Below, piece by piece: positions 44,387 to 54,867 of a stretch of 64,000 bases of DNA (position 1 is its first letter; each line of letters opens with the position of its first letter). The stretch comes from Euclidia mi. Taxonomy: Eukaryota; Arthropoda; Insecta; Lepidoptera; Erebidae. The position numbers were made by a program, and so were the translations under genes. The DNA lies in NCBI GenBank assembly GCA_944739405.2, contig OX123182.2, positions 90,202,051 to 90,266,050 of the forward strand, given 5' to 3'. The notes under the pieces are model-generated. The model was not told the origin of the DNA. It was given only the letters and a program-made list of their open reading frames with translations, and did not search any database.

Positions 44387-45653
44387 CTACCGACCTACAT
44401 CGGAGACTAGTCGGTGCATATTTAACACATATCGGATTACATCCAGGGGTTGTGTGATAGTGCATAACGCGTGAACCCCGTACAATATAGCCTTGTGTGG
44501 CACGGGAAGCAACGTACAATATTATATGTACATTTACCATTTACGGCCAGGTGAACAGATGCACTAATAATAGCACTTTGTGAAGTAAAAAAGATTTCGA
44601 CATAAAAATCTTTTTATATTCGAATATGTTATAGTGGACGTTTCGTTGTCTCTTCTGGAACTCTCTCTCTTCTCTCTTGTAGAACTCTTGATTAATAAAG
44701 TAAGTATATTATGTGATGTATGTATACTTTAAAATTTTTTGTTATATACTCGTACCTATTTTTCATTGCTCCTTTTAACTATAGCTTAATATATTAAATA
44801 TTAAATGCGTATGTGTGTTTGTTTCTTTATTTTCCTTTCACGAAAATAGTTGTTGAACGGATATTGATAAAACTGTTGAATATAATTATATAGCTTATCT
44901 AAATAACACATAGACTTACCTTTTGTCGTAATAGCTGCGGGAAAAGTATACAAAATTGTACCAGAAATATACTGACACAACGTTCTTTGCTGAGAATTAC
45001 TTAATTATACTTGAATAATAATGAATTCTAAAGGATCCTAAACAATCATTAAGAAATAAAGTACCCCTTAAAACTGTGAAGTATGTAAAATGGTCACAGC
45101 TGCAACAACCGTCTCTCGTTACGTTATAAAGCGGTACTTTAATGTGAAATTACTAGTTTATATTTTATAGTAGGTGCAGTGCTCTGTGGTCATTTTGTAC
45201 CGCGTATTGTGGACTGCATTGTGACGGAATGCATATAATATGATACAATTATACGGAGCGCCGACTGCGCCTAATGACCGGCCTAGAAACATGAGGGCAG
45301 GCAACGAACTAAAGAACAATGCCCATTTCTGGCCCAGTTTGGAACTCATGAACAGCACAATAAAGTTTCAATTAGTTGTTGAATAATCCTTTTTATTTAT
45401 AACTTAATTTATAGGCATTACTAAAGGTGTTGGAGAGAGGGACTGAGGGAGTTACTCTGACGAGTAGATACCTGTCATAGTATCTCCCCCAGTGCAAGCA
45501 GTCAACCGAAAGATGGCGGTCAAACCATCCGGACCTCGCGGAAGTAAATCCCAAGTTGCTAGATGGGCAGCAGCGTCCAGCACTAAAAACTTCCGCCACT
45601 GCGATCGCCAATACGCCTGCCAAGCGTGGCGATTATGGCAAATCCCCCCATAG

Positions 45654-45964
45654 ATGAACCACACCAATAAAAACCGGCCCCTAGTCCCCGGCGGCCCCGC
45701 TAGTCCTGGTTATGGTAGCGGCCATGGTAACGGCGGGGCAAGGGGTGCGAAGAATCTCCGGAAGAGATCGGGCTACCACCACCAACGACAAATGGTCCTG
45801 ACAACACTGGACACGCGTACACTGCGGACTGACGAGCAGATTGTCGAGCTGGAAGAAGAATTGAGCAAGTTGCGATGGGATATCATAGGCCTATCTGAAG
45901 TCCGAAGACAGGGGGAGGACTCGATAGTTCTCAATTCCGGCAACTTGCTCTTCTACCGTGCTGG
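45654..45964 (+). pseudogene. RTE ORF, N-terminal endonuclease portion
   Basis: About 100 codons. After a Gly/Arg-rich leader comes MVLTTLDTRTLRTDEQIVEL, then KLRWDIIGLSEVRRQGED. This is the start of the apurinic-like endonuclease of RTE elements; SEVRR carries the catalytic Glu. The first motif, usually TLNVRTL with a catalytic Asn, reads TLDTRTL here. The remaining nuclease motifs are lost in the internal deletion. Confidence 0.8.
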
Positions 45965-46966
45965 ATTGACTACCGATATATCGAAGTGCTGAAGTGTTTA
46001 AATGAAAACGCCACTATGTCAGTCCGCTTCCAGGACCAGAGTTCGAAACCTATTCAACTCCAGCAAGGGGTGAGACAGGGGGATGTCATATCCCCGAAAC
46101 TGTTTACCACTGCGCTGGAGGATGTTTTCAAGCTTCTGGACTGGAATGGACTCGGCATCAACATCAATGGCGAGTACATCACTCACCTTCGATTCGCAGA
46201 CGATATTGTAGTCATGGCTGAGACCATGGAAGACCTAGGCACAATGCTCGATGGCCTCTGTAGAGTCTCCCAACAAGTAGGTCTTAAGATGAACATGGAC
46301 AAGACGAAAATCATGTTGAACGTCCATGTTGTACCTGCTCCTATTCAGGTTGGGAACTCTACGCTCGACGTTGTCGACAAGTATATCTACCTGGGACAAG
46401 TAGTCCAATTAGGTAGGTCCAACTTCGAGAAGGAGGTCAATCGTCGAATCCAACTCGGTTGGGCAGCGTTCGGGAAGCTACGACGTATATTCTCGTCCGA
46501 TATCCTGCAATGTCTCAAGATGAAAGTCTTTGACCAGTGTGTGTTGCCAGTGATGACTTACGGATCAGAGACGTGGTCGCTAACTATGGGCCTTATCAGA
46601 AGGCTCAAGGTCACTCAGAGGGCGATGGAGAGAGCTATGCTTGGAGTTTCCCTGCGAGATCGAATCAGAAATGAGGAGATCCGCAGTAGAACCAAAGTCG
46701 CCGACATAGCTCTCAGGATAGCCAAGCTGAAGTGGCAGTGGGCAGGGCACATAGCTCGAAGAACCGATGGCCGTTGGGGCAGAAAGGTTCTGGAGTGGCG
46801 GCCACGTACCGGACGACGCAGCAGAGGTAGGCCCCCCGCAAGGTGGACCGACGATCTCGTCAAGATCGTGAGAGGCGGTTGGATGCGGGCGGCTCAAGAC
46901 CGGTCTGTATGGAGAACCTTGGGAGAGGCCTATGTCCAGCAGTGGACGTCGCCTTCGTTTGGCTGA
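45965..46966 (+). pseudogene. RTE ORF, reverse transcriptase (C-terminal half)
   Basis: Open from IDYRYIEVLKCLNENATMSV at 45965 to a stop after 46966. It contains GVRQGDVISPKLF, the catalytic box FADD (46193-46204, intact), YLGQVVQLG, QCVLPVMTYGSETW and the C-terminal domain WAGHIARRTDGRWGRK ending VQQWTSPSFG. The frame differs from that of the endonuclease part, so the deletion junction also shifts the frame. RT blocks before the GVRQGD region are missing, so the enzyme is dead despite the intact FADD box. Confidence 0.92.
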
Positions 46967-47835
46967 TATGATGACTAAAGGTGTGCTGAGTAACTTATTC
47001 AATAAAAAGGTTTAAAAAGATGTGTTAACGTCTAAAAAGCCAACACGTAATAGATCAGAAATTGCCAGTAAAGAAATTATAATATTAAATCGATTATCAC
47101 TTCTTCTTTATCGATTTTACGTTTTCTCTACTCAAATGAGTTTTAATGAGTAATAGTAAATCTCTACTTGGTCCTTAAACATTAAAAATGTGTGTATTTT
47201 TAAGGTATATATGCGATTAACGACAAATAAGTTCGATTTTGAACCAAATATATAGATTATAACCCATCTCCGAAATCCATATCGATTAATCAATATCATT
47301 TAAAACTGTAAAATGGCAACACTTTTTTGACTCTTAAGTAAATGTCAATAATGTCATATTCAGTTTATTCTATTTGTTACCTATTTGTTTTGCTCGTGCA
47401 CATTGTGAATGATTTTGATGTTTTTGGATCTTGTACGACTTTTGGTTTTTGCTTTTGGATTTCTTACTCACCAAATGATTAACTCATTCCTTTCTACGCA
47501 AAACTACGAAATACTTTAACTATCCTAATAAAAGTGTGTACACACCTAATATTTTGTGAGCATATAAAAGTACTTCTTGTAATAAATCTATGAATGTGAT
47601 GGACTTCTAATCAATCACAAAATTCTAGTTTAACACTCTTTTATTGAATGCAATAACAACTATTACGATTTTTGACTGTCCACATCTGACCACAAAAATG
47701 GGCATTGTTCTTTGGATACTTTACATGTAAGTGGTGAAAAGTGATTTGTACTGAAGATGAAGCACTTGCAATGATTATAAGGACTTTTCTTGGGACTATT
47801 CACAGATAGTCATCTGATCACCTGGATGCTTATAA

Positions 47836-48909
47836 TCTATACTATAATATAATAAAGCGAAAGAGTTTGCTTTTTGTTTGTTTGAACGCGCTAATCTCAG
47901 GAACTACCGGGCGGATCTGAAAAAATCTCTTTGTATACGATAGCTCAGTTATTCCGGAAGGCTATAGGCTATATAACATAACGCTTCGACCCTTTGGGAC
48001 CGGGCAAAAGGCTAAAAAGGCTATAAGATAATGTCGGCTAATCTCAGGAACTAGCAGTCGGAGTTTAAAAATTGTTATTGCCTATGATAGCCCAATTATT
48101 CAGAAAGGCTATAGGCTATATAAAATTACGCCACAACTTTTGGGGGCCCGACAAAAATAATAAAATGGTCAAACGAGAAGGGGGAGGGTTGGGTCAAAGG
48201 CAAAAAAGGCTAAACGAATAGGATACAATCTATATGGGTATCGTTTTCGAGATTTTCGGGACACTGATTAATAATATGAAAATTATTTAGTGATCCAAGA
48301 TGGCGGACGGGAAATCAAAGAAGGCGGATGAGAAAATTTTAAAAATCAATATGGGTATCGCCTTCGTTATTTTAAGGGGTGGGGCATCGAAATACAACAT
48401 CTATTTCGTGATCAAAGACGGCGGATGGAAAATCAAAGATGGAGGAAGGGAAAATTTAAAAAAATCAATATTGGTACCGTCTGCGATGTTAAAAGGGATG
48501 GGGAATCCAAATACAACATCTGTTTCGTGATTCAAGATGGTGGATGGGATATCAAAGATGGCGGATGGGAAAATTAAAAAAGTCAATATGGGTATCGTCT
48601 CTGATGATTTATGGGATAATGAATCCAAATACAACATCTATTTCGTGATCAAAAATGGTGGATAGGAAATCAAATATGGCGGACGGTATTTTTTTTAAAG
48701 TCGATATGGGTATCGTCCCCGATATTTTAAGGAATGGGGAATTCAATATTAAATAAAAAACTATGTTTGTTTGTTCATCATTTATAGTCTCTGAAATGAT
48801 AAGAGATTAAGCGCTAAGTCAATGGTAACTTTGGAAAAGGGGTTTGGAAAAAAAGGGAATTAAATAAAAACTCTTAAAAAGGCGATACGGAGTTCGCTGG
48901 GTCAGCTAG
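47836..48909 (+). mobile_element. 1.07-kb Helitron with exact A|T insertion site
   Basis: The element starts TCTATACTATAATATAATAA (47836), ends GGGTCAGCTAG (48909), and sits between host A (47835) and T (48910). Copy A has the uninserted sequence around 264, where the same A and T are adjacent. TC...CTAG ends, A|T insertion and no duplication are the defining signature of Helitrons. It carries a five-unit tandem array and no RepHel gene. The motif 'ctaatctcaggaacta' occurs twice near the 5' side. Confidence 0.93.
48233..48760 (+). repeat. Five-unit, 117-119-bp tandem array inside the Helitron
   Basis: The word tatgggtatcg (or a close variant) occurs at 48233, 48350, 48469, 48588 and 48705. 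Units also carry 'aaatcaaagatggcggatgg'-like words. It resembles the array at 30416-30766. Confidence 0.9.
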
Positions 48910-49209
48910 TTATTCATAAATACATACAAATTGTAGGTAAGAACTACATACAGAGTACAGTCATCATCAGGCTCATCACACAAAGGTTTTTCCGAAATGG
49001 AAATCAGACCTTAAACTACTAAACTATCAGATAACTATAGCAATCAGTGTAGCAAATTTTAAGGACCAGTTTCACCGCTGTCTGATAAATTCCTGTTAAA
49101 TTTATAGTCAGATAATAAATACAATATTTTATCTGGCTGATAAGACCAGTACGATGAAACTGGGCTTGAGTCGTTGTACTTGCCACTTGAATGGTTATAT
49201 AATCATCTT

Positions 49210-49255
49210 TGGTGCATGTGGAGAGCCTCGGAGAAGGCCTGTGTCCAGCAATATA
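49210..49255 (+). pseudogene. RTE 3'-end scrap
   Basis: 'gtggagagcctcggagaagg' followed by 'cctgtgtccagcaa' is a diverged copy of the RTE C-terminus (WRxLGEAYVQQ) seen at 46906-46942. Confidence 0.6.
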
Positions 49256-49272
49256 CATATTTTTATTGGTGA

Positions 49273-49466
49273 CTAGATGATGCCCGCGGTTACACCCGCG
49301 TTATTTAAGGCTACTGCTCCGCTCCCGCGGCTCATAGTGTGATGTTATATAGCCTTCCTCGATAAATGACCTATCTAACACTGAAAGAATTTTTCAAATC
49401 GGATCGGTAGTTCCTGAGATTAGAGCGTTCAACCAAACAAACAAACTCTTCAGCTTTATATACCTA
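49273..49466 (-). mobile_element. Small Helitron-like element
   Basis: Begins CTAG (49273) followed by 'atgatgcccgcggttacacc' on the plus strand, i.e. the 3' end on minus. It runs to 'ttcagctttatataccta'. Same family as 4493-4691. It directly abuts the PIF/Harbinger element at 49471. Confidence 0.65.
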
Positions 49467-49743
49467 TTAAGGGCCGATTTCACCAGCGCATATAAACGCG
49501 TTCAGTTCAACTTAAAACTCCGTTCAAGCGTTTAACTGAGATCAAATCGTCATTTTGCATTTCACCACTGTAAACTAAAACATAGTTACAGTTAAAACGA
49601 GTTTAAGTTCTGAACGCCCGATTTTCGGCGTTTAACCACTTAAACCGGTTTATAGATTGTTCTGACTTGTCATTCTTGTACATATTTCACATTGTCTGTT
49701 TTGTTTGTTTGGTAATCCAATATTTTAAAAACTTGTAATTTAA

Positions 49744-49920
49744 AGGGCATTAGCGTTAGCTTTTGAAGATAGTGACGGCGATGACTATTTTCTCCGTCGT
49801 CCTAGAAGGATTCGTCAGAAAGAACATTTTAACATCCTTGATGATCAAGACTTTTCACCAGATTTTGACTTACAAAAGCAACAGTTTTGTCTATTTTGGA
49901 GTCAATTGAAAATAAAATAG
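49744..49920 (+). pseudogene. Harbinger transposase N-terminal remnant
   Basis: Reads FEDSDGDDYFLRRPRRIRQ, then EHFNILDDQDFSPDFDLQKQ, then a stop at 49918. An acidic stretch, a basic stretch and the D-x-x-F-x-x-x-F-x-L pattern are the usual N-terminus of insect Harbinger transposases. There is no Met in frame upstream of a TAA at 49741. The catalytic domain is absent. Confidence 0.6.
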
Positions 49921-50388
49921 AGTATAGTTCCAACATGTAAGTTCCTATTAAATAAATTTACTACATAATAATTTTACTAACAATAAAATAATACCACGCA
50001 GGTACGCAACCATAGAGCATAGATATTTACAATAGAGGCGCATTTCTTATGGGCGCTCTGTAGACAAACTTTCTGTGACCAGTGTGACCCATATTGTCGC
50101 TTGGCGGCGTGGCAGTCGCGCTGTGACAGCTGTCTCTACGAGAGCAAGAGAGACGAACGTTTCTCCTGTGTATCATAACTACGAGAGCAAGAGAGATGGA
50201 GAACGACGCCAGCGCCTACACTACACTGACGTGTCGCCAATTCGTCAATTGGAATCGGCACACGAAATCCTTAAGAAATGCGCTTCTATTATAAATCTGT
50301 ATTCATTGACGCAACCAAGACGCAAAGTTTATAAATTGACAATGACAATCCGCTTTTTCTGACAGTTCCGAGAGGACGTTTACGTTTT

Positions 50389-50796
50389 ACATACATACAT
50401 ACATATCGTCACGCCTTTTATCCCCGAAAGGGTAGGCAGAGATGTATCTCTACACCCACTTCTCGCCAGATGTACTTTAGTCCCACGTAATAAGGGGCGA
50501 GCCTATTGCCGTACCGGGCACATTTCCAGACTCCGTGCTGCTACTGAGAATTTCGTGACAGAAAAACCCAATAACACTGCCTGACCCAGGAATCGAACCC
50601 GGGACCTCTCGATCCCACGCGCACATTTATGCCGCGAGACCAACGAGGCAGTCGTATAGGGTTTGATGTCGAGTTTTCCGTCTCTACGCAAAGATGGTAT
50701 TTGCATCGTGTTATCCCTTAGTCGCCTCTTACGACACCCAAGGGAAGATAGAGGGTGGTGACACTTGTATTCTATGCCGTCAACCACACGGCCACG
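50389..50796 (-). mobile_element. Full-length SINE, family A, with 11-bp TSD
   Basis: Flanked by GTTTACGTTTT at 50378-50388 and 50797-50807. Read on minus it has a 5' module (CCGTGTGGTTGACGGC...), then a tRNA-like module with A-box-like 'ttggtctcgcgg' and B-box 'gggttcgattcctgggtc'. A body follows, ending 'ggggataaaaggcgtgacg' and a (TATG)n-like tail. The composite order is why fragments elsewhere in the window contain only one module. It lies inside the second PIF/Harbinger element, so it is younger. Confidence 0.93.
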
Positions 50797-51429
50797 GTTT
50801 ACGTTTTGTTTTACGAAATAGCATAAAAACTCGGTTTTACTGAACGCGATCAAGTGAACTCATAAAGTAGGTGGTGAAATCAGTTGGACGTAAATCAAGA
50901 TCAACATCGGCATTTGATCTCGTTTTATTGAAGTTAGGTTTAGTAAAACTAGTTTTGTATTAAAATTGGTGAAATCGGCCCTAAGTATATTAAGTATTAG
51001 ATTAGATTTTCGGTCGATCAGCTAAAATAATGTAACATCTAAATCAGTCTATCAAAAAGAGATCTACAGATACAAAAGTACAATAGTTTACTATAAAGAT
51101 ACTTGGATAAGCGAAGCTTATAGAAATAAATCACCTGAATAAGCAACATAACTATTCACAACGCTTCATCCAATATTAAATATTCAGTAAAGGATTTTCA
51201 TATAGCAGCTTTATTGTTAATTTTCCTTAGTTGCCTCGCACGTAAAGCGAATAGAAGAAAAAGCAATAAACTAACTGACACAGGTTTTCCTACACATGAG
51301 GAAATAAAATAAAGACTCTTTGAAACATAAAACGAGACGCATTGGAAATATATTGATGTTGTTTCCTTATTGTTTTAAAGAAGTGTTAAGACTCATTAAT
51401 GATATACATTCATTAATGATTTTCAATAT

Positions 51430-51512
51430 TCAATCCATACATGGATTTTGAGATTCGAGATTCGTATTTGACATATTTTGTATGGAGCTTATGTCAAAAA
51501 CGAATCTAAAAT
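51430..51512. repeat. Short fold-back MITE-like repeat (copy 2)
   Basis: 'gattcgtatttgacata' folds back on 'tatgtcaaaaacgaatc' around 'ttttgtatggagct'. It shares sequence with 16624-16745. Confidence 0.6.
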
Positions 51513-51775
51513 CTATTGGAGTAAATTTTAATACTGGCTGTTTATATGAATACTGGCCGTATCATGTTTATAATCTTTATCTGTGGCTTTTTGAATTCAA
51601 ACATTACGTATCGTGTGTTGTCTTCTTGTTATGTCTTCTTGTAGATATTTTTTATTCTTGTTTTGTTTCGCTTACTGTGCCGTTTAAATAAATAAAATGA
51701 ATATAATTAAAGGTCGTTTCACTGATATTTGTCTTAAATTAATGAAATTGGGGGGCAATTGGGGCACTATGAAAA

Positions 51776-52230
51776 AAATACTTAGAAAAATTTCGCGACC
51801 AATTTTGAGGTAGCGCTCGCCGGCCGCTGCCGCGGCACCGCTCGGTTCGCTCGCTTGGCTCGCGCGTAGTCGGTCACAGTTCTAACCTAACCTATGGATC
51901 CCTTCGACATCGTTTTTACGACAAACGGTTAGTCGGAGACAAAAAACACTAAAAAACTTTTAGCCTTATATTTAGGTGTTTTATACGATAGAATCGAGAA
52001 AATAAATGATTTGCAAAAATATCACTTCTTTGGCTAAACTTTTTAAAGTTCTCGCGCCGTAGCGCCCTCCTAGGCTACACTCCAACCGAAATTCATAAAA
52101 CACGACTCATTTACGATTATGTTTATGGCCTGGGAGTTTATACCGTAGTTTTAACCGTACCTAAACCAATAACTATAGGACCGATTCGGTTCTGGCACTT
52201 CGCCGGCCGCTGCCGCGGCACAACAATTGT
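51776..52230. repeat. Repeat with duplicated GC-rich box
   Basis: The 20-mer cgccggccgctgccgcggca occurs near 51818 and again near 52201, in otherwise AT-rich sequence. 51841-51892 matches 13498-13552. No coding was seen. Possibly a transposon with repeated internal boxes. Confidence 0.45.
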
Positions 52231-53319
52231 TATATAATAATTGTTATTACTTGCATATTTTGTCAGCCACATTTATGTTTTGTATAATAGTACCGTCGGC
52301 GCGCCGTCTTCTAGGTTACATAGATTAGGATTTCATGACATTCAATAAGAGCTCAGTTTGAAGCAGAACTCTTTATACTCCGATTACCGGTTTTTGATAT
52401 CAAAGCTGGTGCAGGCAAGTAGAAGTCATTTGCTTGCGGCGAGTAACTGGTATTATTTATACTCCCTACTCATTCAAGAGTTCCAAATATACTTATAAGA
52501 TGAATTTAAATTTTGCGAGACTAATATGATCCTCATCGGATAAATGCAATACAGAACAAAGTGAAATGTGAGACTGCTGAAAGCTGCATGCTAAGGGCCT
52601 ATTAATAAAACATGTTCAGTGTACTATCACTGTGCACTGTTTTCTATTGAGATTCATATCATTCATAGTAATTCTGATATCTCGTCAATCAAGAAACGTC
52701 AATTGATAAAAAACAATATATCAAATTTAATAATAGCCTATTGTCCGTGATGTATTATTCTATCAAAATACTGACTACAATATATAAACGAGCTTCAATA
52801 TTAATAACACTAACAACCAATCATTAGTCAGTTTGAAATTAGGTCAGTGGGGAATAAAAATGGACAACCGTCGCATCCTGCACTCCAATGCAGAATACCT
52901 ACACAAATCACGCAGTACCTATGTCGATATAAAACGTATAGAGCACTTAGACTAGCGAAATTTGCAAGTTGTTCGTTCTTAACGATTAGAGAGTACGTTT
53001 GCTCAATAATAAAGTGTCAATTTGCCCGAAGTAGAGCTTGATTTGTGGGATCCAGAGCTATGGCGAGTCATTGTGAAGGATTTCTATGCTTTTAAAACCG
53101 GCAGACTATACAGGCTGATTTTTAATTGGTTTTGGAGCGAAAGCCATCTTATTACATATCGTTATTAGAACCTAACCAGCTAATAATATTTGAAATATAA
53201 GCTAAAAAAATCTTGATAAATTAATTAATTTAATAGTACTTGAACACAAAGTATCACTGCCGCACACTGGCGAAGTACGAGCGATCGTGTCACACACACA
53301 CTGGCAGTTATTACCGCCC

Positions 53320-53430
53320 TCCCACTCCCCGCCATGCGCGCGCGCCACCCTCCGCTGCAGGGCGCCAGCAGGGGGCGGGGGCGGGGCGGCGGCGCGGCGG
53401 GGTGCGCCCCGTGCGGCGCGGGCGCAAGTT
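53320..53430 (+). promoter_or_regulatory. CpG-rich patch, candidate host promoter
   Basis: The region from 'gccatgcgcgcgcgccaccc' to 'ggcgcgggcgcaagttgacc' is almost entirely G and C and dense in CpG, in a window that is otherwise AT-rich. Such patches in insect genomes often mark the 5' ends of developmental or housekeeping genes. A plausible splice donor lies 275 bp downstream on the plus strand. An 86-90-codon frame through it is low-complexity and probably not coding. Confidence 0.45.
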
Positions 53431-53705
53431 GACCTTCAGTCTTAAGAAATTAGGTCAATGGGACAGTCGTTTAACACGCTCCCGTCACTCTGTGTCCGTG
53501 TTACGTAATTAAACTACAATCGTGGATCCTTACAATACTGATGTGTTCGCTAGTGGATTGATAGGCCGCAACCTGACCTGACTCCATAGGGTTTTATTAG
53601 TGGATCAAGGTTATAAGATTTGTGTACAAAGAAGAAACGGAGTCGCGAGAACGCGAGAAACATGTGTGTGTAAATTGATTGTGATGTAAGCAGAAGACTG
53701 TAAAG
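53431..53705 (+). other. Possible non-coding first exon ending in a splice donor
   Basis: Sequence after the CpG-rich patch is of intermediate composition and ends 'gactgtaaag' before GTAAGTGATT at 53706, a near-perfect donor consensus. There is no long open frame, as expected for a 5' UTR exon. The following DNA would be intron 1. This is inference from composition and one splice motif only; no coding exon of this gene is in the window. Confidence 0.35.
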
Positions 53706-54069
53706 GTAAGTGATTTGCTTTACTCATTGTTGTGAATACCATCGTTGATAACATGTTTTAAACACGCCAGAAATAAGTAAATACCTAAATTCGGCTTTTA
53801 CTAGTTATTGAAAATGATTATGTACCGACGATTAATACGTAAATAACAATAAGTTCTACTTTTCGTCCACTAGTTTATTATGATTGCGTGAACCCACAGC
53901 TTATTTCTGTTGACTTACGAAGGAATAGGTGGGTACAGCTATTTAGTTACATGTGTTTATTATTTTAATTATTAGGTATGTGCTTAAAATTAATGAAGTT
54001 GTCATCGTAATTAATTTGTGTTTTGTAAGTACGTAAATTAGGTATCACTATCCATCCGTACTTCTTATG

Positions 54070-54304
54070 CTGGGGCCTGCCTCACTACTGGCTAACGTCA
54101 ATGTCTGCTAGCGCGATAACTATTGCGATATTTTTTTAAAGTAGGTGACTAAAACGTCAACGTGAATGCCCATCATTGGCGATAAAAACGCCAAACGCTA
54201 ATGTTAATGCCGTTGTCAAATTATCGCGTTAAATCGTGGCTACACCTAAAGTTAACGTACATTATCGCAATAATTAATGGCATTTCTCGTTAGTATAGCC
54301 CCAG
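54070..54304. mobile_element. Small MITE candidate (CTGGGGC ends)
   Basis: Left CTGGGGC...GGCTAACG and right CGTTAGTATAGCCCCAG are imperfect inverted ends around 235 bp with words such as 'attgcgata' and 'attatcgc' on both sides. The target duplication is unclear. Confidence 0.45.
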
Positions 54305-54362
54305 TAGAAGTGCTTTGCTGACTGATACGTGTTTTATGGGTAGGTAGTTACCTACTGTTACA

Positions 54363-54439
54363 CGCGCTGTACGGTACCTAAAACAGCTGTTGACCTCGCC
54401 GCGCGACGTCAACAGCTGTTTTTAGGTACCTACAGCGCG
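54363..54439. repeat. 77-bp near-perfect palindrome
   Basis: The arms 54363-54394 and 54408-54439 are reverse complements at about 30 of 32 positions around a 13-base GC-rich loop. They contain 'ggtacctaaaacagctgttg' on the left. Each arm includes CAGCTG (an E-box-type palindrome) and GGTACC. It could be a MITE remnant or a structured element in the putative first intron. Confidence 0.9.
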
Positions 54440-54867
54440 CCGACGAGTCGATCGACGATCGAGTCGCGCATTACTACGTATTTTCTAGAGTTATGGACGT
54501 TTATAACTTTTTTATTTTACGTGGTAGGTAAATTTTGATTTTGAATATGAATAGCAGACATTTTTCCAACGTGAGGTTTTTTTCCTAAACCAATAAAATA
54601 TCAGCGTGTATAGGTTGAATTACGTCATAGTTCCAGAATTACTACGTTTGGTAAATACCTGATAATTTCAAAACACATTTTAAAGTACATAAATAATAAA
54701 CTTCTGAGTCTAGAGATCACAAAGACACGGGCGTCCAAAATGTGTTTAATCACTAAACAAAATTCCTGTCAGGTGAATTGCTAACTGCAAGTCATGCTCA
54801 TCATTTTAGCGGTGTCGCATGTACCCAAGGCGTTTTCCTGTAAGCCCGAGGTTCGCTTTCTAAGCTA

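Larger units (their letters stand above)
45431..46973 (+). mobile_element. RTE-type non-LTR retrotransposon copy, internally deleted, 11-bp TSD
   Basis: Flanked by ACTAAAGGTGT at 45420-45430 and 46974-46984. It ends 'tttggctgatatgatg', the usual RTE 3' end with short ATG-type repeats and no poly(A). The two coding pieces are the start of the endonuclease and the second half of the reverse transcriptase, joined near 45964 with loss of the intervening sequence. It is inserted into the Spy-like element, so it is younger than that insertion. Confidence 0.93.
45314..47710. mobile_element. Spy-like DNA transposon with AAA/TTT flanks and no target duplication
   Basis: The ends GAACAATGCCCATTTCTGG (45314 on) and the inverted AAAAATGGGCATTGTTC (to 47710) form terminal inverted repeats of 15-18 bp. 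The element is flanked by AAA (45311-45313) and TTT (47711-47713). The corresponding position in copy A (393-398) is simply AAATTT, so insertion duplicated nothing. Spy elements are described as inserting precisely between AAA and TTT without duplication, and the pattern fits exactly. About 850 bp is element sequence and the rest is the nested RTE. No transposase was recognised, so this is a non-autonomous copy. Confidence 0.78.
42690..49190 (+). repeat. Dispersed repeat copy B with four insertions
   Basis: This is the inverted partner of 1-1800. Copy B sequence proper is present at about 42690-42756, 44151-44172, 44387-45313, 47711-47835 and 48910-49190. Everything between is inserted transposon: PIF/Harbinger (42760-44150), MITE M (44173-44386), a Spy-like element with an RTE inside (45314-47710) and a Helitron (47836-48909). 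Copy A shows the contiguous, uninserted sequence for each junction. Confidence 0.88.
49471..50981 (+). mobile_element. Second PIF/Harbinger element, TAA target duplication
   Basis: The ends GGGCCGATTTCACCA and TGGTGAAATCGGCCC are perfect 15-bp inverted repeats flanked by TAA (49468-49470 and 50982-50984). It contains the N-terminal piece of a Harbinger transposase and a complete SINE. The terminal repeat differs from that of 42760-44150, so this is a separate family. Confidence 0.88.

Noticed and set aside
45654..45992. Host gene resembling the endonuclease-like proteins often annotated from such frames
   Set aside because: It is the N-terminal part of an RTE retrotransposon bounded by an 11-bp target duplication.
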